64,000 nucleotides of DNA from Lentibacter algarum (GCF_040580765.1 NZ_CP158687.1:1984001-2048000), one strand, 5' to 3'. Shown: positions 44,690 through 53,647, counted from the stretch's first letter. Numbers and translations are program-made. Notes: generated by a model not told the origin, from the sequence alone.

Positions 44690-46060
44690 ATGCGCAAACT
44701 CCTGCTGCCCATGTGCTTGACACTCGTCGGCTGTATGCCTGGCAATATGGCTGACACACCCTCGCGCGACTTTGTGCAAGAAAGTGCTCTCGGCTTGCCG
44801 CCTCTCAAATCTTTCGCAACCTCTTCTGTCGAAGCGCCTACGCGCTCCAACATTGATATAGCTCGTGACTTCCTTGAACTCAGCTTTCACCTTGAGTCAG
44901 GTAGAGAGCTCCCCGTACTCACCCGTTTCGAAGGCCCAATCAGCATCCGCGTTACAGGTGCTCCGCCCGCGACGCTCCTGCCCGATCTTACTCGTCTGAT
45001 CTATCGCTTCCAAAGCGAGGCCCGCCTTAATGTGAGCCTGACAAACGCTCCAGATGCCAACATCACAGTTCAAGCCGTAAGCCGCGCCGACATTCGCAAA
45101 AACCTGCCGCATGCGGCCTGCTTTGTTGTGCCCAATATTTCCGATATTTCTGAATACAAGTCCGCCCGCCGCAGCGCCAAGACCAACTGGGCCCAGCTGC
45201 GCCAGCGCAATCGACTCGCCGTATTCGTTCCCAATGACGCAAGCCCCCAAGAGGTCCGTGACTGCTTGCACGAAGAGCTCGCCCAAGCCATTGGCCCCTT
45301 GAATGACCTTTACCGCCTGCCCGACTCCGTTTTCAATGACGACAATATGCACACAGTCCTCACAGGCTTTGATATGCTCGTTCTGCGCGCCTATTACGCG
45401 CCCGAACTGCGCACAGGCATGAGCAAACGTCAGGTCGCCTCCGTGCTACCCGGAGTTCTCGCCCGCCTCAATCCCGCGGGCGAGGCCCGCAGCCCCGAGC
45501 GCGCGGCGCCAACCCCCCGCAGCTATATCGCCGCTGTTCAAACGGCCCTTGGCCCTGGCGCCAGCATGCCACAGCGCCGCAAGGCTGCCGAGAAAGCCCT
45601 CGAGATTTCGCGCGCCTTCGGCTGGCAGGATCACCGCCGCGCCTTTGCCCATTACGCTATGGGCCGGATCGCGCTGCAGTCCGATCCCAACGAAGCGCTG
45701 AAGCACTTTCAAGCGGCGGATCAGTTTTACGCTAACTCAAGCGCAACAACGCTGCACCGCGCCTATGTCGCGTCTCAGCTCGCCTCCCACGCCATCAGCG
45801 AAGGCAATGGCGTGCGCGCACTCACCCTTGTGAACCCAGCAATGCATATCGCCAAAGAACATGAAAACGCTGCACTCCTTAGCACGTTGATGCTCTTGCG
45901 CGCCGAAGCGCTCGAACTCACAGGCCGCTCCTCGGAGGCCCAGCACGTTCGGCTGGACAGTCTGGGCTGGGCGCGTTACGGATTTGGTTCGGAATGGGCA
46001 GTGCGCGCAAAGATGCGCGAAATCTCCACGCTCAGTCCACGACGGGGCCAACGCGGGTAA
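44690..46060 (+). CDS. DUF2927 lipoprotein with C-terminal helical repeats
   Basis: 456 residues. The lipoprotein signal is MCLTLVGC. The DUF2927 domain, ending at about residue 255, carries CLHEELAQAIGPLND and SVFNDDNMH, then YYAPELRTGMS. The C-terminal ~190 residues are helical and TPR-like (ALEISRAFGWQDHRRAFAHY, split family pattern), an extension missing in the paralogue at 22986. Function unknown; outer or inner membrane anchored. The start follows GGGAGGG. The small membrane protein gene begins six bases after its stop. Confidence 0.83.
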   Translation: MRKLLLPMCLTLVGCMPGNMADTPSRDFVQESALGLPPLKSFATSSVEAPTRSNIDIARDFLELSFHLESGRELPVLTRFEGPISIRVTGAPPATLLPDLTRLIYRFQSEARLNVSLTNAPDANITVQAVSRADIRKNLPHAACFVVPNISDISEYKSARRSAKTNWAQLRQRNRLAVFVPNDASPQEVRDCLHEELAQAIGPLNDLYRLPDSVFNDDNMHTVLTGFDMLVLRAYYAPELRTGMSKRQVASVLPGVLARLNPAGEARSPERAAPTPRSYIAAVQTALGPGASMPQRRKAAEKALEISRAFGWQDHRRAFAHYAMGRIALQSDPNEALKHFQAADQFYANSSATTLHRAYVASQLASHAISEGNGVRALTLVNPAMHIAKEHENAALLSTLMLLRAEALELTGRSSEAQHVRLDSLGWARYGFGSEWAVRAKMREISTLSPRRGQRG

Positions 46061-46066
46061 GACCAA

Positions 46067-46231
46067 ATGATTGTAGGACTAGGATTTCTGATCGGCGCTC
46101 TAATTGGGGCGCTGATCGCACGTAAAAAAGGCGGCAACCGCCTCGACATTCTGCAGCATGCTGCCGTGATTGGCGTGATGGTGGCTATCTTGGCACTCTT
46201 CGTCAACATTTTGATCCTGCGGTTTATCTGA
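46067..46231 (+). CDS. Small two-helix membrane protein
   Basis: 54 residues, below usual size cutoffs. The N-terminal glycine-zipper-like helix IVGLGFLIGALIGALIARKK is followed by a short polar turn (GGNRLDILQHA) and a second helix (AAVIGVMVAILALFVNILIL). Six bases after the DUF2927 stop and eight before the CoxE-like gene, so it lies within a transcript. No family recognised; small inner-membrane protein of unknown role. Confidence 0.7.
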   Translation: MIVGLGFLIGALIGALIARKKGGNRLDILQHAAVIGVMVAILALFVNILILRFI

Positions 46232-46239
46232 GGCCAACG

Positions 46240-47421
46240 ATGTTTCTGCCCTTCTTTGAGAACCTCCGAGAAGCTGGCATCCCTGTCTCCCTGCGCGAAT
46301 ACCTGACCTTCCTTGAGGCCGTCAAAGCCGGGTTGGTTACCTATGACATTGAAGGGTTCTATTACCTCGCGCGCACTGCCATGGTCAAAGACGAGCGCCA
46401 CATTGATCGCTTCGATCGTGCTTTTTCACATAGTTTCAAAGGACTGGAAGATCTTCCTTTAGGTGATGTCTTAGAAGCTGTCGACATCCCTTCCGATTGG
46501 CTTGAGAAACTCGCCGAAAAGCATCTGAGCGCTGAAGAGCGCGCCGAGATCGAAAGTTTAGGCGGCTTTGACAAGCTCATGGAAACATTGAAAGAACGCC
46601 TGAAAGAGCAGGAAGCCCGACACCAAGGCGGCAACAAATGGATCGGGACAGCAGGGACTTCTCCCTTCGGAGCCTACGGCTACAACCCCGAAGGCGTGCG
46701 CATCGGCCAGAATGAAAGCCGCCACAAAAGTGCCGTCAAAGTCTGGGACAAACGCGAGTTCAAAAACCTCGATGGCGATGTCGAGCTTGGAACACGCAAC
46801 ATCAAAGTCGCCCTGAAGCGCCTGCGCCGCTGGGCGCGTGATGGCGCGCATGATGAACTTGATCTTGACGGCACAATCCGCGCCACAGCCGAGCACGGCT
46901 ACCTAGACGTCAAGACCCGCCCAGAGCGGCGCAACGCCGTGAAAGTCCTTCTGTTTCTCGATATTGGCGGCTCGATGGATCCGCACATCAAAATGGTCGA
47001 AGAGCTTTTCTCCGCCGCCAAATCTGAGTTCAAACACTTTGAGCACTTCTACTTCCATAACTGCCTTTATGAAGGCGTCTGGAAAGACAACGCACGCCGC
47101 TGGGATCAGCAAACGCCCACATGGGAGGTCCTGCGCACCTACGGGGCAGACTACAAGTGTATCTTCGTCGGTGATGCCTCTATGTCGCCCTATGAGGTCG
47201 CCTACCCTGGCGGCGCGAACGAGCACTGGAACGCCGAGTCAGGTCAAGTCTGGCTGGAGCGCACCCGCGAACATTGGTCCAACAACGTGTGGATCAATCC
47301 AGTACCTGAGAAGTACTGGGGCTACACCCACTCCATCGGGATGATCCAAGAGATTTTCGAAAACCGTATGCACCCGATGACGCTTGACGGCATAACAGCC
47401 GCCATGCGCGAGCTTCTCTGA
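46240..47421 (+). CDS. CoxE-like VWA domain protein
   Basis: 393 residues. The N-terminal CoxE-type region (FFENLREAGIPVSLREYLTF at residue 5) and the C-terminal VWA domain, with MIDAS motif DIGGSMD at about residue 242, match the CoxE-like family. Such proteins normally pair with a MoxR AAA+ ATPase to insert or mature metal cofactors; no MoxR gene is in the window. GAGG lies before the ATG. Confidence 0.88.
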   Translation: MFLPFFENLREAGIPVSLREYLTFLEAVKAGLVTYDIEGFYYLARTAMVKDERHIDRFDRAFSHSFKGLEDLPLGDVLEAVDIPSDWLEKLAEKHLSAEERAEIESLGGFDKLMETLKERLKEQEARHQGGNKWIGTAGTSPFGAYGYNPEGVRIGQNESRHKSAVKVWDKREFKNLDGDVELGTRNIKVALKRLRRWARDGAHDELDLDGTIRATAEHGYLDVKTRPERRNAVKVLLFLDIGGSMDPHIKMVEELFSAAKSEFKHFEHFYFHNCLYEGVWKDNARRWDQQTPTWEVLRTYGADYKCIFVGDASMSPYEVAYPGGANEHWNAESGQVWLERTREHWSNNVWINPVPEKYWGYTHSIGMIQEIFENRMHPMTLDGITAAMRELL

Positions 47422-47777
47422 TGTCTCGCCGGCAGAATGGTCTGCTTGGTGTTCTGCGCTCCCATCCTGTCATGTCTCTTGCTTTCGCTCTCGCTCTCGC
47501 GCTGGTTTTGTTTTTCGCGACAGGCTTTGTCCGCCACGCCATCTACTGGTCAGACCCAGCCCATCAAGCCCAGCCCCTAGAAGGCTGGATGACACCACGC
47601 TACATTGCCAACTCTTGGAACGTTGACGGCCCCGAGCTAGCCAAACATCTCGGCGTGAGCGAAGCGCCCAAAGAGCGCCCCACGCTGCAAGATATCGCCG
47701 ATAAGCGCGGCGTACCACTTGCGACGATCATAGCGATCGCTGAGAGCTATCTGACAGCCCACGCGCGCATCAAATGA
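47421..47777 (+). CDS. Single-TM protein of unknown function
   Basis: 118 residues. One transmembrane helix (VMSLAFALALALVLFFATGF, about residues 17-36) is followed by a soluble domain containing PLEGWMTPRYIANSWNVDG and a predicted helical pair (TLQDIADKRG, then LATIIAIAESYL). The family is not recognised. Coupled on both sides: one-base overlap with the CoxE-like gene (TGATG) and four-base overlap with the DedA gene (ATGA). Confidence 0.75.
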   Translation: MSRRQNGLLGVLRSHPVMSLAFALALALVLFFATGFVRHAIYWSDPAHQAQPLEGWMTPRYIANSWNVDGPELAKHLGVSEAPKERPTLQDIADKRGVPLATIIAIAESYLTAHARIK

Positions 47778-48373
47778 GCGATACACTTCTCCAACTTCTC
47801 GCCACATACGGCGCGCCCCTGCTCGCCCTGACAACCTTTGCCTCCTGTCTCGCGCTACCTGTCCCTTCGTCTCTGATGATGCTGGCTGCGGGAGCTTTTG
47901 TGGCCTCCGGAGACTTGAGCGCAAGCGCGGTCGCGGGCGCAGCCTTCGCTGGAGCTGTTGCGGGCGATCAGCTCGGCTATGTTGCAGGCCGAGGTGGTGG
48001 AGCCTTTATAGAGCGCAAGCTCGCCAGCCGCCCCAAACGCCGCCGCCTCTATGCCCGCGCCCGTGCCTACCTTCTTAGCCACGGCAGCTATGGGGTGTTT
48101 CTCACGCGCTGGCTTTTTTCTCCGCTCGGACCCTACGCAAATTTGGCGGCAGGCGCTGCTCGGCTCAGCTGGGCACGCTTCACACTTTGGGCCGCCGCAG
48201 GCGAAGCCCTCTGGGTCGCGCTTTATGTGACGCTGGGACAGGGCTTCTCGCACAACCTTATGATGGCTTCCGATCTCATCACTCAAGTGCTAGGCCTGCT
48301 TGCCGCACTCGGCAGCAGCTTTTTTCTGGGGCGCTGGTTGCTCAAACTCTCCAGACAGCGGGCGCGGGGCTAG
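47774..48373 (+). CDS. DedA family membrane protein
   Basis: 199 residues. SNARE-associated/VTT domain with re-entrant hairpin motifs GDQLGYVAGRGGG (about residue 58) and LTRWLFSPLGPYANLAAG (about 108). DedA proteins support membrane homeostasis, and several act as lipid-carrier scramblases or flippases. Last gene of the run that begins with the DUF2927 lipoprotein; convergent with the racemase-like gene. Confidence 0.87.
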   Translation: MSDTLLQLLATYGAPLLALTTFASCLALPVPSSLMMLAAGAFVASGDLSASAVAGAAFAGAVAGDQLGYVAGRGGGAFIERKLASRPKRRRLYARARAYLLSHGSYGVFLTRWLFSPLGPYANLAAGAARLSWARFTLWAAAGEALWVALYVTLGQGFSHNLMMASDLITQVLGLLAALGSSFFLGRWLLKLSRQRARG

Positions 48374-48452
48374 CGTTTCGATTCTGACACTGCCAAAGCA
48401 CGCAGTCTGCTAACCTGTCACCGCGAGCGCTTCTGTTCTTTTGGCCCACAAA

Positions 48453-49187
48453 CTATTGCTTAAACAAAGCCCCTGGCCCCCAGCCCACAGATTTAAGGCC
48501 TGCAAGTTTGAGCAAATGCCACAAAAGTGCTTGATTAGAGGAGATCACAGGGCATCCCGCGCGCTGTTCTGCTTCTTGCAAAATACCAAAGGTCCGCAGA
48601 TTTGTGCAGCTGGCAAAAACGGCATCGCACTCTGATATTTTCGAAACGTTTTCTATTGCTTCAAGTGTACTCTGCTCACTGATCCGCGCGACTTTTCTAT
48701 CCTCACGTTCCGCAAAACTAAACTCACTCACCGCCTCGAACCCATTCGCGCTCAAAAGCGCCCGCATCGGTGCAGTCACCTCTTTCACATAGGGGCTGAC
48801 AAAAGCGATCCGTTTGGCCTTGAGCGCGTGAAGTCCTGCCATAACTGCCGAAATAGGGTCACTCACTGCCGCCTCTGGATGGCTGTCTTGTACCAATTCA
48901 GCAACCCGTGCAGGCCCAATCACAGTGCTGGCCGAGGTACAGGCATAGCCTACAGCCTTAAGCCCTTCGGGCAAAAGCTGCGCTGCCTCAGGGAGCCTTT
49001 TTTCCATCATTTTAAGAGCCTCAGGCGTCACATCAGCCTCAGCCCTGATACGCGTGTGGACAAGGCTCACGGCTTGCCCCGCAAGCACTTGGCGCGCCTC
49101 ATTTTCAAGTGTCTCATCCGTTGAAAGCACAATCAGGCCCAGCTTTGCCGCCCCGCCATAGCCGTCGTCCAAGTCGTAAGTCTGCAT
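48453..49187 (-). CDS. Asp/Glu racemase superfamily protein (maleate isomerase-like)
   Basis: 244 residues. Two catalytic cysteines are in place: Cys in YACTSASTVIG (about residue 84) and in FASCTNLRTF (about 201), the pattern of maleate cis-trans isomerases and arylmalonate decarboxylases (EutA-like) rather than true racemases. Substrate undetermined. The start ATG has AAGG eight bases upstream. Divergent from the P450 gene with 60 bases between starts, suggesting shared regulation. Confidence 0.82.
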   Translation of the reverse strand: MQTYDLDDGYGGAAKLGLIVLSTDETLENEARQVLAGQAVSLVHTRIRAEADVTPEALKMMEKRLPEAAQLLPEGLKAVGYACTSASTVIGPARVAELVQDSHPEAAVSDPISAVMAGLHALKAKRIAFVSPYVKEVTAPMRALLSANGFEAVSEFSFAEREDRKVARISEQSTLEAIENVSKISECDAVFASCTNLRTFGILQEAEQRAGCPVISSNQALLWHLLKLAGLKSVGWGPGALFKQ

Positions 49188-49247
49188 GTCATGAGCCTTG
49201 TGTATATTCCGCTGGCCCGAATCTGACCCCGCACCTAACCTTGCCCC

Positions 49248-50405
49248 ATGAGCAATGCCCCTGTCACGCACATAGACCCGATACGATTTGCAGCCGATCC
49301 CTATCCAGATCTGGCACACATGCGTGCGCACGCGCCCATCTCCTTTGTGCCCGAGTTAAATGCAACGCTTTTCACACGCCGCGATGACATCTTCACCCAA
49401 GAAAAACGCGTCGACATTTTTTCATCCGAGCAACCTGAAGGCTTAATGACCAAGCTTATGGGCGAGAACCTTATGCGCAAGGACGGCGAAGCACATATGT
49501 TTGAGCGCCGTGCGCTTTTCCCCGCGCTTAGTCCACGTACGATGCGAGACATCTGGTTGCCGCAGATTGACGCTAAAGCAGATAAGCTTCTGCAATTCAT
49601 AGCAGAAAACAAAGCCTGCGATCTCGTCCGAGACTACGCCATGGTCATTTCAGCCGAGACACTCAAGCTCGTGACAGGCCTGACAAACATGGAAGCCGAA
49701 GAGCTTGATCGCGTCAGCCAAGGCATGATCGACGGCTGTGCCAACTACGCAGGGAAGCCTGAAATTGAGGCCAACTGCCATGACTGCACACGCTCAATCG
49801 ACGATCACATCGACGAAATGATTCCGATTGTCATGAAACACCCTAACAAGTCAGCACTTTGCGTGATGCTTGAGGCTGGGCTGCCACTAGAGTCCGTTCG
49901 CGCCAACATCAAACTGATTATTTCGGGAGGTCAAAACGAACCTCGCGACGCCATCGCCGGTGCCTCTTGGGCCCTACTTACCCACGCGGAACAACTCGAC
50001 ATGGTAAAGAGCGGTGCCGCAACTTGGAGTGAGGTGTTTGATGAATACGTCCGCTGGATATCCCCAATAGGCATGTCCCCGCGCGAGGTCGCTAAAGACG
50101 AGGTCATTGGTGAAGTTCAGTTCACAAAAGGCGAACGCATCTTCTTTATGTTCTCCTCAGCGGGCCATGACGAAGACTATTTCGAAGCCCCAGAGACCTT
50201 CGATATAAAGCGCAATACTGGTCCAAGTATTCCCTTCGGAGCGGGTCCACATTTCTGCGGCGGCGCGGCTGTGGCCCGCTCTCTCATCACAGAGGTCGCC
50301 CTCCCAAAGCTCTTCAAAGCCTTCCCCAATCTCCGTCTCGCTGGGCCAGCTCCCTTTACAGGATGGGCCTTTCGCGGCCCAACAAAAATGCCCGTTGCGT
50401 GGTAG
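49248..50405 (+). CDS. Cytochrome P450
   Basis: 385 residues, soluble bacterial type. The haem-binding loop is FGAGPHFCGG (Cys at about residue 346) and the K-helix ExxR is EYVR (about 266). The I-helix reads SGGQNEPRDA (about 226), so the usual acid-Thr pair for oxygen activation has Pro in place of Thr, seen in an uncommon P450 subgroup. Redox partners are not adjacent; a 2Fe-2S ferredoxin lies 21 kb away. Substrate unknown. Confidence 0.92.
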   Translation: MSNAPVTHIDPIRFAADPYPDLAHMRAHAPISFVPELNATLFTRRDDIFTQEKRVDIFSSEQPEGLMTKLMGENLMRKDGEAHMFERRALFPALSPRTMRDIWLPQIDAKADKLLQFIAENKACDLVRDYAMVISAETLKLVTGLTNMEAEELDRVSQGMIDGCANYAGKPEIEANCHDCTRSIDDHIDEMIPIVMKHPNKSALCVMLEAGLPLESVRANIKLIISGGQNEPRDAIAGASWALLTHAEQLDMVKSGAATWSEVFDEYVRWISPIGMSPREVAKDEVIGEVQFTKGERIFFMFSSAGHDEDYFEAPETFDIKRNTGPSIPFGAGPHFCGGAAVARSLITEVALPKLFKAFPNLRLAGPAPFTGWAFRGPTKMPVAW

Positions 50406-50429
50406 CTCCAAACACCCCATATCTGTGGC

Positions 50430-51116
50430 ATGCTCAAACTTCTGCCCATCCTTCTGCCGCTGATCTATGGCTACATCATTTACCGCTTCTCCGTGCGCAA
50501 CACGCTGAAAGAGCTGGATGCGAAGTCCACCGAGCTGGCCGATCCCGCGTTTCAGCCTGTTCTCGAACGTCTTGCAGCAGCGCTCGGCATCCCTCGCGTG
50601 CGTGTCCACCTTTACGAGATTGAGCCAGTGAATGGCCTTGCCGCACCCGATGGCCGCATCTTCATAACACGCGGGTTCTACGACAAATTTCGGTCAAACG
50701 AGGTTTCCGCCGAAGAGCTCGCCAGCGTCATTGCACACGAGCTTGGCCATGTCGCCCTTGGCCACTCCCGCCGCCGCATGATCGATTTTTCAGGCCAAAA
50801 TGCGATGCGCATGGCCCTCGGCGCTGTACTATCGCGCTTCATTCCTGTGATCGGCTTCTGGCTCGCCAACTTCGCCACAAGCCTCCTCGCCGCCCGCCTT
50901 TCACGTTCTGACGAATACGAAGCCGACGAATACGCCGCCGCTTTGATGACAAAGGCAGGCTTTGGCGTGACGCCGCAGATCGAGCTGTTTCACAAGCTCG
51001 AAACCCTCACAGGCGCGGTCGCAGGCCGCCCACCAGCATGGCTCTTGAGCCACCCAAAAACCGAAGAGCGTATTGCCGCCATTCGTGCACTCGAAAGTCG
51101 TTGGCAAGACGCCTAA
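50430..51116 (+). CDS. M48 family metallopeptidase
   Basis: 228 residues. An N-terminal transmembrane segment (LLPILLPLIYGYIIY), zinc motif HELGHVALGH (about residue 104) and third ligand region SDEYEADEYAA (about 162). Compared with HtpX it is shorter, with one clear N-terminal membrane helix and a hydrophobic segment near 130; likely an inner-membrane quality-control protease. Its stop codon overlaps that of the convergent PIN gene. Confidence 0.88.
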   Translation: MLKLLPILLPLIYGYIIYRFSVRNTLKELDAKSTELADPAFQPVLERLAAALGIPRVRVHLYEIEPVNGLAAPDGRIFITRGFYDKFRSNEVSAEELASVIAHELGHVALGHSRRRMIDFSGQNAMRMALGAVLSRFIPVIGFWLANFATSLLAARLSRSDEYEADEYAAALMTKAGFGVTPQIELFHKLETLTGAVAGRPPAWLLSHPKTEERIAAIRALESRWQDA

Positions 51117-51652
51117 GACAGCGCCTTCGCAAGTCGCGGTAAACGCGCTTTCTTGAGCAAGCCGCGCATGTCCCAATCCTGCCCTGACAGCTCTTGAGCC
51201 TTGGCCAAAACCCGTGAGGCGACGCCTGACACAAGCTCTGGCTGCGCGGCCCAAAGTCCGCGCAAATACGCGTCAGGGTCCAATAAGCTCAGCCCTTCTT
51301 CAGCCAAAATCTGCGCCGGAAAGTCTTTTTTATTCAATGTGATGATTGCATCAGCTGAGCCTGCAATCGCAGCTGCGAGCACATGAATATCGTTCGCATC
51401 TGGCAGCCAAAGGCGCGCCTTTAGCCCCTCTCCATAGCGCACCCGCGCATTCGGCCAGCGGGCATTGAGCAACGCAATTTCGCCTTCGGCAAAAGCCCGC
51501 GCGCCTTGCTCGTGCTTCTCGGCAGTATGTGCCCACTCACCCTCGATTTCAGCAGACCAAAATGGCTCAAACGCCCCCGCAACCGCCACACCAAGGAGCA
51601 TCTCGCGCATAACTGTCGGATACAGCACGCAAGTGTCGAGTAGCAACTTCAC
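51113..51652 (-). CDS. PIN domain protein (RSP_2648-like)
   Basis: 179 residues. PIN-fold nuclease with the acidic active-site residues in LLLDTCVLYP (Asp6), EIEGEWAH (about 37), LPDANDIHVLAAA (about 86) and IITLNKKDF (about 107). Longer than VapC toxins and with no antitoxin-like gene beside it. The GTG start overlaps the TGA of the RNA methyltransferase (GTGA). A later ATG would delete the first active-site Asp. Likely acts on RNA; target unknown. Confidence 0.85.
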   Translation of the reverse strand: MKLLLDTCVLYPTVMREMLLGVAVAGAFEPFWSAEIEGEWAHTAEKHEQGARAFAEGEIALLNARWPNARVRYGEGLKARLWLPDANDIHVLAAAIAGSADAIITLNKKDFPAQILAEEGLSLLDPDAYLRGLWAAQPELVSGVASRVLAKAQELSGQDWDMRGLLKKARLPRLAKALS

Positions 51653-52845
51653 AGGCGATAAAACAGCGCTTTGAGATAGCCACTTTCTGCAAGCTGCGGC
51701 ATCAGCGGATGATCAGGCCCTGCAAAACCCGTATGGATCAGCTGGCTTGTGCGCCCCGCTCTGCCAATGCCACGGCTAGACGCGGCGCGGAACTTGCTCA
51801 AGTCAGCGGCATGGGAACACGAACAGAGGCCCAAATAGCCACCATCCTTGACCAAAACAGACGCCAACCGTGCAATCCTCTCATAAGCCCGCAAACCTGC
51901 ATCGAGCGCTTTCTTAGACGGCGCAAAAGCGGGTGGGTCACAGATCACAACGTCAAATGTACGCCCCTCTTCCGCCAATGCCACAAGCGCATCAAATGCA
52001 TCTGACACACGGGTTTCAAAGCGTTCAGAAACGCCCGAAGCCTTCGCACCCTCAGTCGCCAATTCAAGAGCAGGTGCTGAGCCGTCCACAGCAAGAGCGC
52101 TTGTCGCACCGCCCGCCAAAGCCGCGAGGCCAAACCCGCCTACATGCGAGAAAACATCAAGCACATCAGCACCTTGGCTGAGCTGTGCGGCAAAAGCCTG
52201 ATTGTCTCGTTGGTCAAAAAAGATCCCTGTTTTCTGTCCGCCTGTGAGGTCAGCCATATAGGTTGCACCGTTCATCTTAACAGGTACAGGCCCGCTAGGG
52301 GCAACACCCGCCAAGACAGCGCTCACATCGTCCAGGCCTTCCAAGCCTCGGGCGCGGCCAGCCGCGTTTTTGAGGATCGTCGTGATCCCGCCAAGCCCAA
52401 GCAGAGCTTCGCACAACGCATCGAGCTTCATCTCGGCCCAAGCCGCGTTAGGCTGCAATACAACCGTGTCACCAAAACGGTCAATGACCACACCAGGAAG
52501 CCCATCAGCCTCCGCATGGACAAGGCGATAGAACGGCTCGCTATAAAGCCGCTCACGCATTTCCAAAGCCTTTGAAAGCTTCGCTTTAAACCATGCAACA
52601 TCGACAGGGACGTTGACATTTCGCTCCAACATGCGCCCCGAAATACGGCTCTCGGCGTTGAAGCCGACAAGCCCCAAGGGCGCGCGATCGGCATCTTCCA
52701 AAAGCACAATCTCGCCTTTTGAGATGGCTTTCGTGCGGCGGTCAAGCACGAGTTCATTGTCAAACACCCAAGGCGCGCCGTGACGAATCTTGCGCGCGTC
52801 TGCTTTGGGTTTGAGGCGAATAACGGAATAAGGGAGCTGTGTCAT
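51649..52845 (-). CDS. Class I rRNA large-subunit methyltransferase-like protein (RlmI family)
   Basis: 398 residues. An N-terminal PUA domain (residues about 5-75, with KIRHGAPWVFDNEL), then a Rossmann SAM-dependent methyltransferase: motif I VLDVFSHVGGFGLAAL (about 233) and catalytic NPPY-like CDPPAFAPSKK (about 305), with a Cys in SCSH (about 347). RlmI methylates C1962 of 23S rRNA; the exact site here is inferred. Co-translated with the downstream PIN gene. Confidence 0.88.
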   Translation of the reverse strand: MTQLPYSVIRLKPKADARKIRHGAPWVFDNELVLDRRTKAISKGEIVLLEDADRAPLGLVGFNAESRISGRMLERNVNVPVDVAWFKAKLSKALEMRERLYSEPFYRLVHAEADGLPGVVIDRFGDTVVLQPNAAWAEMKLDALCEALLGLGGITTILKNAAGRARGLEGLDDVSAVLAGVAPSGPVPVKMNGATYMADLTGGQKTGIFFDQRDNQAFAAQLSQGADVLDVFSHVGGFGLAALAGGATSALAVDGSAPALELATEGAKASGVSERFETRVSDAFDALVALAEEGRTFDVVICDPPAFAPSKKALDAGLRAYERIARLASVLVKDGGYLGLCSCSHAADLSKFRAASSRGIGRAGRTSQLIHTGFAGPDHPLMPQLAESGYLKALFYRL

Positions 52846-52884
52846 ACAGCCCCCTTACATCACTTTTCTCAGGTTGTGAAAGCC

Positions 52885-53550
52885 TTAGTAAAGACTGTTT
52901 TGCGAAGCTACGGGCGCAAACGGAAGGCTGGCCTGTGCATTGCGGCTCACAATCGCTTCTGGCGCAACAGATGCGCTCAACTCTTTGTGGATAACGTTTA
53001 CCAGATGCGCACTGACACGCTTCTTTTGTGTCTCGCCACGGGCGTCCGCGGCAATGGCTTCTTGTCCGCCAAAAGCGTGCAAATCTGATTTAATCTTGCG
53101 CGGCGCCATCAAGTCGAGACCAGTTTCAGGGTCTTTGACACTCAGCATGAAAGTGATCGAATGGTTGCCACCCACAGTGTAGCGCGCTTTGTCGGTTACA
53201 GAGTGAAAGCGCAAAACATCGATTTCGATGTTCGCTTTCTGGCCAACGGTCAGGTTCTGTGCTGCGGCTTTCGCGCTGCTTTCAAAGATGGCGCTCACTT
53301 GCTCATAGCGGTCGCCGCGAACATCGCCGCGCCAGACAATATCTGCAACAGGGTAATAAAGCTCGGCTTCCGAAACACGTAGCTCCCGTGACACATTCAC
53401 TTTGATGTCATTCACAGCCACCGGCTGGCTCAAAATTTGTTGCTCTTTTCCGCCCACAAACGGTGCGTTGCGGGTGGCCACATCCATGCTCGCACAGCCA
53501 GAAATGCTCAGGCCCATTGCGACAACGAGTGCTGCTTTCATAAGTTTCAT
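52885..53550 (-). CDS. DUF6778 family lipoprotein
   Basis: 221 residues. The lipoprotein signal VVAMGLSISGCAS is followed by a mature domain with conserved YYPVADIVWRGDVRGDRYEQV (about residue 87) and RFHSVTDKARYTVGGNH (about 135). The family is restricted mainly to Rhodobacterales; role unknown, probably envelope. A strong AGGAGG site lies six bases before the ATG. Confidence 0.82.
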   Translation of the reverse strand: MKLMKAALVVAMGLSISGCASMDVATRNAPFVGGKEQQILSQPVAVNDIKVNVSRELRVSEAELYYPVADIVWRGDVRGDRYEQVSAIFESSAKAAAQNLTVGQKANIEIDVLRFHSVTDKARYTVGGNHSITFMLSVKDPETGLDLMAPRKIKSDLHAFGGQEAIAADARGETQKKRVSAHLVNVIHKELSASVAPEAIVSRNAQASLPFAPVASQNSLY

Positions 53551-53647
53551 CTTCGTCCTCCTAGGGCTTTAGCCCGCTTTACTGCTCAGACAGTAGATTG
53601 GAGGCGGAATCGGACAACTTTAAGGCAGATTGGGGGTCATTGCTTGG

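Noticed and set aside
51113..51652. VapC toxin of a toxin-antitoxin module
   Set aside because: No small antitoxin gene lies next to it; the protein is longer than VapC and coupled to an RNA methyltransferase.
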